Shown here: positions 1-4,516 of the stretch, one piece after another | Position numbering within the stretch: position 1 is the first letter of the stretch | Layout of the letters: each line of letters begins with the position of its first letter | Assembly (NCBI GenBank): GCA_001303665.1 | Contig: LJUF01000257.1 | Coordinates: 1 to 6,953 of the forward strand | DNA from: Phycisphaerae bacterium SM23_33 | GTDB lineage: Bacteria; Planctomycetota; Phycisphaerae; SM23-33 | Length of the DNA: 6,953 nt | Reading direction: 5' to 3' | The notes under the pieces: generated by a model | Databases searched by the model: none | What the model was told of the DNA's origin: nothing | What the model saw: only the letters and a program-made list of their open reading frames with translations | Translations under genes and position numbers: made by a program

Positions 1-1
1 T

Positions 2-370
2 TATGCAGTCGTGACCGTCCTCAACGGCCGGGCGAACCTGAAGGACATCTCCGCCGCCAACGCCCCGCCGGCGGCGGCGAAGGAGACATCCAGCCCCTAC
101 CCGATCCCGGTGCTTCAACTGGACACGCTCACCGATGATAAGGGCACCGGCCTGGGCGGGGCGCGGGCCAACGCCCGCGTCCGGCTGTACGTGACCTGGA
201 ACGCCGAGCCCTTCACCAACCTGCCGAACATGTATTACAACTGGTGCGTCACCATGGACGAGAAGCAGCTCGCCCGCCCGGCCCCGCTGGGCTTGTACCT
301 GCACGAGTGGGGCGGCACGCACGTGCGGACGACCTGGGGCTGGCCCGGCGGGCGGACGGGCATCCTGGTG
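2..370 (+). CDS. N-terminal fragment (5'-truncated) of Fn3-like/alpha-beta hydrolase protein
   Basis: The frame is open from the left edge, so the true start lies outside the window; the GTG at 11 is probably internal. The first residues (YAVVTVLNGRAN) resemble the last strand of a fibronectin type III domain. A linker follows, then a segment with PNMYYNWCVTMD and LGLYLHEWGGT that looks like the early beta strands of an alpha/beta hydrolase. The frame is believable to about residue 123 (ILV at 362-370). Beyond that, up to the stop at 487, it turns into a P/G/R/T-rich shadow sequence, while the hydrolase continues in the next frame (370-1380). Joining the two requires restoring one lost base. 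Seen: the frame change. Known: Fn3 plus esterase architectures occur in secreted carbohydrate-active proteins. Inferred: this is one gene, broken by mutation or by a sequencing error. The Fn3 assignment is tentative because only its end is visible. Confidence 0.6.
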
Positions 371-1380
371 ACGGCTGGCACGAGGCCAAGTGGACCTCGC
401 GCTCCTGGGGGTCGGGCAAGGTGCACAACTACACCGAGCGGCGGGTGCTGGCCTTCCTGGACTGGGTGGCCACCCAGTGGCCGGTAGATAAGAACCGCGT
501 CTTCGTCAGCGGCCATTCCATGGGAGCGGCGGGCATCTACACCTTCGCCCTCCGCCACGGCGATCGCTTCGCCATGATCAGCGGCAACTCCGGCATCGCC
601 AACTGGGCCATCCGCGGCCACTTCACCACCTCCCTGGAGACCTGCACCGGCTACCTGAACTGGAACACCCCCGCCAGCGACGCCCCCACCGTGGCCGGGC
701 GCATGAACATGGCCCAGTGGCTCCGCGACAACCCCACCGTCGAGACGCCCTTCCTCAGTTGCGGCAACGGCAAGAACGACGGGGCCATCGGCTGGCCCCA
801 GGCCCTGGGGTTCTATCGCGCCCTCCAGGAAACCAAGCGCCCGCATGCGGCCCACTGGGGGCTGTACGGGCACGGCACCCCCGCCGTGGGCCTGCGCATC
901 GACGACAGACGCTCCCAGACCTTCCGGCTGGACCAGACCCTGCCGGCCTTCACCCATTGCAGCCTCGACGGCGACATCGGCACGGCCGCGAAGCTTCCCA
1001 CCCCCACCACCTCCAAGCGCCGCGACGGGGAAGTGGCCAAGGACATCTACGACGGCGACCCCGAGGGCTCCTACAACGCCCACCTGCGCTGGGAGACCGA
1101 CGACCAGCTCGTTACCGACCAGCCGCAGGCCTGGGAGATGACCTTCCTGCTGGACAAGTCCTGCCCGGCCGACAGGTGCACGGTGGACGTCACCCCGCGG
1201 CGGTGCCAGAAGTTCAAGGTGGCGCCCGGCGGGAAGTTCAAGTGGACCTGCACGTCGGTCAAGGACAGCGAGGTAGTCCAGTCGGGCACGGCCGAGGCCG
1301 ACCGGCACGGCCTGGTGACGATGCAGAGGGTCACCGTCCTCAAGTCCGGCAGCCGGGTCCGCCTGGTGCCGGCCGAGTAG
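370..1380 (+). CDS. Alpha/beta-hydrolase (esterase/PHB-depolymerase-like) domain, frameshifted from its N-terminus
   Basis: This is the catalytic half of the gene that enters from the left edge; it ends at TAG 1378-1380. The nucleophile elbow GHSMGAAG is clear, with Ser encoded at 517-519, preceded by a strand with NRVFVSG. This is the layout of secreted esterases such as PHB-depolymerase and feruloyl-esterase-like enzymes. Candidate triad partners are Asp at 778-780 (in NGKNDG) and His at 871-873 (in YGHGTP); their order and spacing fit the fold. The roughly 165 residues after the His are not part of a normal hydrolase core and may be an accessory beta domain. An ATG at 244 lies in this frame, but the residues from there to about 360 are shadow sequence, so it is not the true start. 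The URO-D-like gene begins 16 bases downstream. Substrate is unknown; hydrolysis of an ester or acyl bond is inferred from the fold. Activity is doubtful if the frameshift is real. Confidence 0.72.
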   Translation, partial: DGWHEAKWTSRSWGSGKVHNYTERRVLAFLDWVATQWPVDKNRVFVSGHSMGAAGIYTFALRHGDRFAMISGNSGIANWAIRGHFTTSLETCTGYLNWNTPASDAPTVAGRMNMAQWLRDNPTVETPFLSCGNGKNDGAIGWPQALGFYRALQETKRPHAAHWGLYGHGTPAVGLRIDDRRSQTFRLDQTLPAFTHCSLDGDIGTAAKLPTPTTSKRRDGEVAKDIYDGDPEGSYNAHLRWETDDQLVTDQPQAWEMTFLLDKSCPADRCTVDVTPRRCQKFKVAPGGKFKWTCTSVKDSEVVQSGTAEADRHGLVTMQRVTVLKSGSRVRLVPAE

Positions 1381-1396
1381 GGCGCAAGGGAAGGAC

Positions 1397-1687
1397 ATGG
1401 GACAGCGTTTCAGCTTCGGCTTCGCCGACTCGCTGCTGGCCGAGGTGGCCGGCGTCTCGCAGGCAGCCCTGCATACCGACGTGGACGCCATGGTCGGCGC
1501 CGCCGAGGCGATGGTGCCCGTGGCCCGGCGGCTGGGGGTGAAGCCCCCGCCGCCGCACCTGGCCGGGCTGGCTTACATCCACGTCTCCACCCTCGGCTGC
1601 GAGCTGACGCTCCCGATGGACGCGCCCGAGCCGGCCTGCAAGCCCTGCATCCGTTCGCCGGCCGACATCGACCGGCTGGCCGAGCCG
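1397..1687 (+). CDS. URO-D superfamily protein, N-terminal fragment
   Basis: The ATG at 1397 is preceded by purine-rich AGGGAAGG at about 1387-1394, a usable Shine-Dalgarno, and lies 16 bases after the hydrolase stop, so co-transcription is likely. The 97 residues start MGQRFSFGFADSLL and run to SPADIDRLAEP. That last phrase is characteristic of URO-D-like proteins, in which a DIDRL-EP segment leads into the central barrel. After residue 97 the frame becomes P/H/R-rich shadow (to a stop at 1891), while recognisable URO-D sequence resumes in another frame from 1689. Known: the superfamily includes HemE and cobalamin-dependent methyltransferases such as MtaA. This divergent branch, common in planctomycetes, has no assigned reaction that I can name. 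Inferred: this and the next entry are two parts of one gene. Confidence 0.6.
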
Positions 1688-1688
1688 C

Positions 1689-2285
1689 CACATCGGCCAC
1701 GACTTCGAGGGCCCCATCACCACCGCCGTCCTGCTCATGGGGCAGGACTTCTTCATGCTCCCGTACGACGACCCGGCCCGGGCCCACCGGCTGCTGGAGT
1801 TCTGCGTCCGCAGCGCCCTGAACTACGCCGGCACCCTGCGCCAACACCAGGGCCGCCCGTTCCGCCCCGGCCCGGGCGGCTTCTGCGATGACTTCGCCGG
1901 GATATTCCCCCCCGAGAAGTTCCGCCAGTTCGTGCTGCCGTACTGGGAGCGGATGTACCAGGGCATCCAGGCCACCCACCGCGGCCTGCACAGCGAGCTG
2001 CTGCGGCAGGAGCACCTGCCCTTCCTGAAGCCGCTGAAGATCGCCGAGTACGACCCCAGCGTGGACCCCTTCCTGCCGCCGGAGGTCCTGAAGAAATCCT
2101 GCCCCGTGCCCTTCACCCTGCGGATCTGGCCGGCGGAGGTGATGAGCCACTCGGCCGAGAAGCTGGTCGAGATGTACCGCTACCGGACGACGTTCGAGCC
2201 GACGGTCATATCCTTCCATCTGGCCCGGCTGTCGGAGGAGGACAAGATCGTCGCCCTGCTGGAGGTCGCCCGGCAGCTGGCCTGA
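1689..2285 (+). CDS. URO-D superfamily protein, C-terminal fragment
   Basis: Recognisable sequence resumes with HIGHDFEGPITTAVLLMG, the strand-and-loop seen in URO-D/MtaA barrels. Then come DDPARAHRLLEF, a DDFAGIFPPEKFRQFVLPYW helix typical of the family, and a C-terminal barrel segment ending at TGA 2283-2285. The first ATG in this frame is 1737, but similarity begins earlier, so 1737 is probably not a native start. The two parts total about 295 residues, against roughly 340-350 usual for the superfamily. The frame also moves by +1, consistent with loss of 3n+2 bases at the junction. Where MtaA-like enzymes carry an H-x-C zinc motif, this protein has H-S-E (His 1989-1991, Glu 1995-1997), so zinc-thiol chemistry as in MtaA is unlikely. 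Function is unknown; it is not a canonical HemE. The gene converges on the STAS operon, 52 bases away. Confidence 0.65.
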   Translation, partial: HIGHDFEGPITTAVLLMGQDFFMLPYDDPARAHRLLEFCVRSALNYAGTLRQHQGRPFRPGPGGFCDDFAGIFPPEKFRQFVLPYWERMYQGIQATHRGLHSELLRQEHLPFLKPLKIAEYDPSVDPFLPPEVLKKSCPVPFTLRIWPAEVMSHSAEKLVEMYRYRTTFEPTVISFHLARLSEEDKIVALLEVARQLA

Positions 2286-2286
2286 C

Positions 2287-2300
2287 CGGCCCGCCGGCCG
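2287..2300. terminator. Small GC hairpin between convergent genes
   Basis: CGGCC at 2287-2291 pairs with GGCCG at 2296-2300 across a 4-base loop, directly after the URO-D stop and within the 52-base convergent gap. It could serve both strands. No T-run follows on either side and short GC hairpins are frequent in DNA of this composition, so the terminator role is only a guess from position. Confidence 0.2.
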
Positions 2301-2337
2301 CCAATCACCACCTCCGGCGAGTGGCCCCTGCCGACCC

Positions 2338-2694
2338 TCAGGCCTGCCGAACGGCCTGCTCCACGCTCCCGTAGACGCCGAACAGCTTCGTCAGCCGGGT
2401 CGTCTCCAGAAGCTCCCGCACCGCGGCGGTTGGATTGACCAGCTTGATCTGCCCGCGGTGATGCCGGCACTTGAGATGCCCGGAAATGATCGCCCCCAGC
2501 CCCAGCGAGGAAATGAAATCCATCTCGCTCAGCTCCAGCACGATCACCGGAACCTTCTCGCCCGCCAGCGCCTCCAACTGCTCGCGCAGCCGGTTGGCGT
2601 CGGAGATCGACACCGAGCCGGACACCTTCACCACCGCGGCCCCGCCTTCACGCCTGACGTCCAACCGAAGCGGCTTGTGCGCCAAAGCCGTCAT
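2338..2694 (-). CDS. STAS-domain anti-sigma factor antagonist (SpoIIAA/RsbV-like), third gene of operon
   Basis: A 118-residue single STAS domain, the usual size for SpoIIAA/RsbV. Such proteins bind the cognate kinase/anti-sigma factor and free the sigma factor or other target; the kinase inactivates them by serine phosphorylation. The N-terminal strands (LDVRREGGAAVVKVSGSV) and the signature FISSLGLGAII at residues 60-70 are clear. Aligned by eye to B. subtilis SpoIIAA (D57-S58-S59-G-L-G), the phosphoacceptor is Ser63, while the preceding Asp is replaced by Ser62 and the following Ser by Leu64. The ATG at 2694 follows the kinase stop by 7 bases; GAGGG overlapping that TGA is a good Shine-Dalgarno, suggesting translational coupling. 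The stop is TGA at 2338-2340. The natural partner is the kinase encoded just upstream in the operon. Confidence 0.85.
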   Translation of the reverse strand: MTALAHKPLRLDVRREGGAAVVKVSGSVSISDANRLREQLEALAGEKVPVIVLELSEMDFISSLGLGAIISGHLKCRHHRGQIKLVNPTAAVRELLETTRLTKLFGVYGSVEQAVRQA

Positions 2695-2701
2695 GACACC
2701 C

Positions 2702-3100
2702 TCAGCACCTGTTCTTGACCAGGCTCACCTGGTTTCCGCGTTTGCTGAACTGCACCGTATCCATGTACGCCCGCATCAGCATGATGCCGCGCCCGGAAGG
2801 CTTCTCCAGGTTCTCGTCGGCCGTCGGGTCGGGCACCGCGGCCGGGTCGAACCCCTCCCCCTCGTCGGCCACCGTGATGGCCGTGTGGTCGTCCTTGATC
2901 TCCGCCTCCACGGTGATGGACTTGTCGGGGTCGTAGCGATTCCCGTGCTTGATGGCGTTGCTCAACGCCTCCTCCAAGGCCAGCCGGATGGCGAACTGCA
3001 TCGACTCGCTATACCCCTTGGCCTCCACCTCCTGGAGCAGGTCCTCGGCCAGTTGGCGAGCGGCCTGCATGTCGGTGGGTATGATCTTCTTCTGGCGCAT
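2702..3100 (-). CDS. Anti-sigma-factor serine kinase, GHKL ATPase (RsbW/SpoIIAB-like), second gene of operon
   Basis: A 132-residue stand-alone HATPase domain, the normal length for RsbW/SpoIIAB-type switch kinases, with no transmembrane or sensor segment. The Bergerat-fold motifs are intact: N box EEALSNAIKHGN (residues 43-54, with Glu44 and Asn48 as likely catalytic and Mg-binding residues), G1 box DEGEGFDP (79-86) and G2 box GRGIMLMRAYMD (103-114). Known role: it sequesters a partner, classically a sigma factor, and phosphorylates a STAS antagonist on serine. The ATG at 3100 gives a normal N-terminus (MRQKKIIPTDM); no strong Shine-Dalgarno is visible in the 18-base gap to the upstream STAS stop. 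Genes for two STAS proteins flank it in the same operon, so it is the hub of the switch. No sigma factor is encoded in the window, so the output could be a sigma factor elsewhere or a non-sigma target. Confidence 0.88.
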   Translation of the reverse strand: MRQKKIIPTDMQAARQLAEDLLQEVEAKGYSESMQFAIRLALEEALSNAIKHGNRYDPDKSITVEAEIKDDHTAITVADEGEGFDPAAVPDPTADENLEKPSGRGIMLMRAYMDTVQFSKRGNQVSLVKNRC

Positions 3101-3118
3101 CTGGGCGGACCCGCCCGG

Positions 3119-3484
3119 CTAGGCCGAAGCGGCCTCGTGCACCGCCTCATCCCGGCCGGCGCAGACCTTGAACACCTCGTTCAGACGCGTGATGACGAAC
3201 ACCTCGAAAATGCTCGGGCGGATGTTGCACAGCGCCAATCGCCCTCCCCGCTCCCGCACCCGCTTGTGCAGCGTGATGAGCATCCCCAACGCGCTGCTGG
3301 ACATGTGAGTGACGTTGGCGAAGTCTACGACCATCCTGGGCTTGCCGGCCTGGGCCGCCAGCTCGTATAGCTGCCCCGAAATCTCCGAGATCGTCCCCTC
3401 CTCCACGATCCGCTTCTGCAGCATCTCCACCACCGAAACGTCGCCCTCGCTGACCACCTTGAACCGGGGGCTCTGCTCTGCCAT
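3119..3484 (-). CDS. STAS-domain anti-sigma factor antagonist, first gene of operon
   Basis: A 121-residue single STAS domain starting MAEQSPRFKVVSEGD. I chose the ATG at 3484 over an upstream in-frame start at 3550 because AAGGAG lies 7 bases before it and because the longer version would begin upstream of the promoter. The signature THMSSSALGML sits at residues 59-69. By alignment with SpoIIAA the phosphoacceptor is Ser63; Asp57 of SpoIIAA is Ser62 here and Gly60 is Ala65. The downstream segment (LALCNIRPSIFEVFVITRLN) resembles a STAS type I associate with planctomycetes. It differs clearly from the second STAS protein of the operon, so the pair is not a recent duplication. It probably competes for, or responds to, the same kinase. 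The stop is TAG at 3119-3121. Confidence 0.85.
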   Translation of the reverse strand: MAEQSPRFKVVSEGDVSVVEMLQKRIVEEGTISEISGQLYELAAQAGKPRMVVDFANVTHMSSSALGMLITLHKRVRERGGRLALCNIRPSIFEVFVITRLNEVFKVCAGRDEAVHEAASA

Positions 3485-3491
3485 TCCAAGA

Positions 3492-3497
3492 CTCCTT
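3492..3497 (-). promoter_or_regulatory. Shine-Dalgarno that fixes the start of the lead STAS gene
   Basis: On the minus strand this reads AAGGAG, 7 bases before the ATG at 3484. It is the strongest ribosome binding site in the window and supports the shorter start over the one at 3550. Confidence 0.75.
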
Positions 3498-3516
3498 CCG
3501 CCGCGGCGAATGAGGG

Positions 3517-3546
3517 ATACTAAGGCCCCCCGCCCGCCATTGTCAA
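3517..3546 (-). promoter_or_regulatory. Sigma70-type promoter of the STAS-kinase-STAS operon
   Basis: On the minus strand a perfect -35 box TTGACA (3546-3541) is followed by an 18-base spacer and a -10 box TAGTAT (3522-3517, four of six matches to TATAAT). Transcription would start near 3510, giving a leader of about 26 bases before the ATG at 3484 that includes the Shine-Dalgarno. The spacer is G-rich, with a run of six G. In DNA this GC-rich, a perfect TTGACA at correct spacing and distance is unlikely to be accidental. It implies housekeeping transcription rather than autoregulation by an alternative sigma factor, which is an inference. Confidence 0.65.
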
Positions 3547-3660
3547 GCAAACCAGCCGCACCGCTCCAGCCCGGCCGCCCCGCTCTCTACCACCCCGCCG
3601 CCGCCCCGTCCGGTGGGGCCGACTCCCGTGCCTCTCAGCCCCCGCCGGAGCCATCCAGGG

Positions 3661-3683
3661 GGGGTATCCGCTGGACCCCTTTT
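3661..3683 (+). terminator. Terminator-like hairpin with T-run, no obvious upstream gene
   Basis: GGGG (3661-3664) pairs with CCCC (3676-3679) and TCC (3667-3669) with GGA (3673-3675) around a GCT loop, with a 2-base bulge, followed at once by TTTT (3680-3683). This is the form of a plus-strand intrinsic terminator. A competing hairpin, CCCTT/AAGGG, overlaps its 3' arm. No plus-strand gene precedes it closely, so its role is uncertain. Confidence 0.3.
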
Positions 3684-3817
3684 GAAGGGATTTGAACGCC
3701 TTCTGGGACAGCGCCCTCAGCCCCCAGCCCGGAGGCGTCCGGCGCAAACTATTCAAAGGCAAGGCCTTACAGGCAGGCCTCCCGTCCGGATGCCTGACGC
3801 CACCCCGCGCCGCCAAG

Positions 3818-3847
3818 CCAAAAAGTCGTTCACTGGCCTCTTTTTGG
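3818..3847. repeat. 8-bp perfect inverted repeat, A/T-rich arms
   Basis: CCAAAAAG (3818-3825) and CTTTTTGG (3840-3847) are perfect inverted copies with a 14-base loop. A-rich and T-rich arms stand out in this GC-rich DNA. It could be a bidirectional terminator-like stem or a protein-binding site; nothing decides between these. Confidence 0.35.
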
Positions 3848-3944
3848 GCCCTATTTTGCCCTCCAGCCCAGGGCCCCAAGGACTTGCGTCGCCTCACCCT
3901 CCTCAAAGCCGCTCTCCAAACCCCCCAAACTGCCACCTATCGAT

Positions 3945-3968
3945 ACCTGACCCCTCTCTCAGGTCTTT
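3945..3968 (+). terminator. Weak hairpin followed by CTTT
   Basis: ACCTGA (3945-3950) pairs perfectly with TCAGGT (3959-3964) across an 8-base pyrimidine loop, followed by CTTT. It is too short a stem for a confident intrinsic terminator, and there is no plus-strand gene upstream. Confidence 0.2.
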
Positions 3969-4044
3969 AGCCTACCCGCTGGCCCCGAATCGGGCGGCCA
4001 CCTTCGACCTCCCGGGAACGCGGACGGGCTGGGCAATGCAATCA

Positions 4045-4100
4045 GTGAATCGGTGAATCGGTGAACCGGTGAACCGGTGAATCGGTGAATCGGTGAATTC
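4045..4100. repeat. Seven-copy 8-bp tandem repeat, consensus GTGAATCG
   Basis: Head-to-tail octamers start at 4045, 4053, 4061, 4069, 4077, 4085 and 4093. Copies 1, 2, 5 and 6 are GTGAATCG, copies 3 and 4 are GTGAACCG, and copy 7 is the variant GTGAATTC. There is no spacer between copies. A period of 8 does not preserve a reading frame, in line with the lack of coding here. It could be a slippage-prone microsatellite or an iterated binding site. Confidence 0.92.
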
Positions 4101-4127
4101 GTCCCGCAGGGACGGCCCTTCGGGCCG
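4101..4127. repeat. Two back-to-back small hairpins
   Basis: GTCCC (4101-4105) pairs with GGGAC (4109-4113) over a 3-base loop. Immediately next, CGGCCC (4113-4118) pairs with GGGCCG (4122-4127) over TTC; the two stems share base 4113. A small imperfect palindrome, ACTC-CC-GAGT, follows at 4131-4140. They directly abut the octamer repeat. The arrangement resembles REP-type palindromic units, but no other copy is present in the window. Confidence 0.5.
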
Positions 4128-4149
4128 CGGACTCCCGAGTTAGTTGTTC

Positions 4150-4192
4150 AATCGGCCCTGCCTGCCTTGCCGCCAGGCAGGCAGGAATCGGC
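4150..4192. repeat. 29-bp palindromic hairpin exactly flanked by 7-bp direct repeats
   Basis: CCTGCCTGCCT (4157-4167) and AGGCAGGCAGG (4175-4185) form a perfect 11-bp stem with a 7-base loop. The stem is abutted on each side, with no gap, by AATCGGC (4150-4156 and 4186-4192). The hairpin is seen directly. Its reading as a miniature insertion with target duplication is an inference from the exact fit of the boundaries. Confidence 0.75.
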
Positions 4193-4277
4193 AATCCGGG
4201 TCCCCCGGTGGGTGGACGCGCTCCCCTGCGGGTCGCGGCTAAACGCCGGATGCCGCGTTGCTGTTCGCCACGTGCCT

Positions 4278-4339
4278 CGTGCCCGGCTTGCCCGCCGTAG
4301 TCCCGATGTACATCGGGACGAAGGCGGGTGCCGCGTGCC
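4278..4339. repeat. 50-bp imperfect palindrome with 20-bp perfect core, flanked by 6-bp direct repeats
   Basis: The core GTCCCGATGTACATCGGGAC (4300-4319) is a perfect palindrome. Beyond a 3x3 internal loop, CCCGCC (4291-4296) pairs with GGCGGG (4323-4328), and beyond another asymmetric loop CGGC (4284-4287) pairs with GCCG (4330-4333). CGTGCC directly abuts both ends (4278-4283 and 4334-4339). A further CGTGCCT lies at 4271-4277, so the left flank is itself a tandem pair. This is the longest palindrome in the window. Confidence 0.8.
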
Positions 4340-4383
4340 TGCGGATGCCCGCCGGCCGACGCTTGCGCATATGCTGGCGGCTG

Positions 4384-4427
4384 TACCAGTTACGCCTCCG
4401 GATTTTCAGAAACATGGTAAACTGGTA
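4384..4427. promoter_or_regulatory. Inverted repeat upstream of the SBBP/dockerin gene, possible operator or leader stem
   Basis: TACCAGTT (4384-4391) and AACTGGTA (4420-4427) are perfect inverted copies 28 bases apart, ending 89 bases before the ATG at 4517. The right arm lies in the least GC-rich patch of this region. No convincing sigma70 promoter could be fitted around it, so an operator or RNA stem is only possible. Confidence 0.3.
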
Positions 4428-4516
4428 GGGGTGTGCGCAAGGCCCGGGGACTGCTTTCCGGCTTTGTTCCGTCTGGGCCCGGCCGCATCACTTTCGACAC
4501 ATAACGCGAGGTCACC

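Larger units (their letters stand above)
3547..4044. other. Intergenic stretch without a credible gene; C-rich on the plus strand
   Basis: About 500 bases where every open frame on either strand translates to P/R/S/G-rich sequence with no domain, no ribosome binding site and no family resemblance. The plus strand is strongly C-biased (32 C against 12 G in 3541-3600; 30 C against 5 G in 3901-3960), unlike the flanking coding DNA. It holds three weak hairpins, listed separately. I see no tRNA or other recognisable RNA gene. Confidence 0.6.

Noticed and set aside
350..380. Programmed ribosomal frameshift in the hydrolase gene
   Set aside because: No slippery heptamer and no clear downstream stem or pseudoknot could be recognised, and this protein family is not known to use recoding.
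235..1491. 418-codon minus-strand open frame opposite the hydrolase gene
   Set aside because: Composition is typical of an antisense shadow in GC-rich DNA; the plus strand carries the GHSMG nucleophile motif and a continuous fold.
3520..3936. Possible minus-strand gene of 138 codons upstream of the STAS operon
   Set aside because: R/G/A/P-rich translation with no motif; it runs through the strong promoter of the operon and lacks a ribosome binding site.
4045..4100. CRISPR array or iteron origin
   Set aside because: Units are only 8 bp with no spacers, so not CRISPR. No replication initiator gene or AT-rich unwinding region adjoins, so an origin is not supported.
4420..4510. Riboswitch (c-di-GMP-like) in the leader of the SBBP gene
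   Set aside because: A GCGCAAGGCC stretch vaguely recalls a conserved segment of GEMM riboswitches, but the other conserved elements and the pairing layout are not found.
4390..4510. Sigma70 promoter for the SBBP gene
   Set aside because: Candidate -10 boxes (TAAACT at 4418, ACATAA at 4499) have no -35 match at acceptable spacing.
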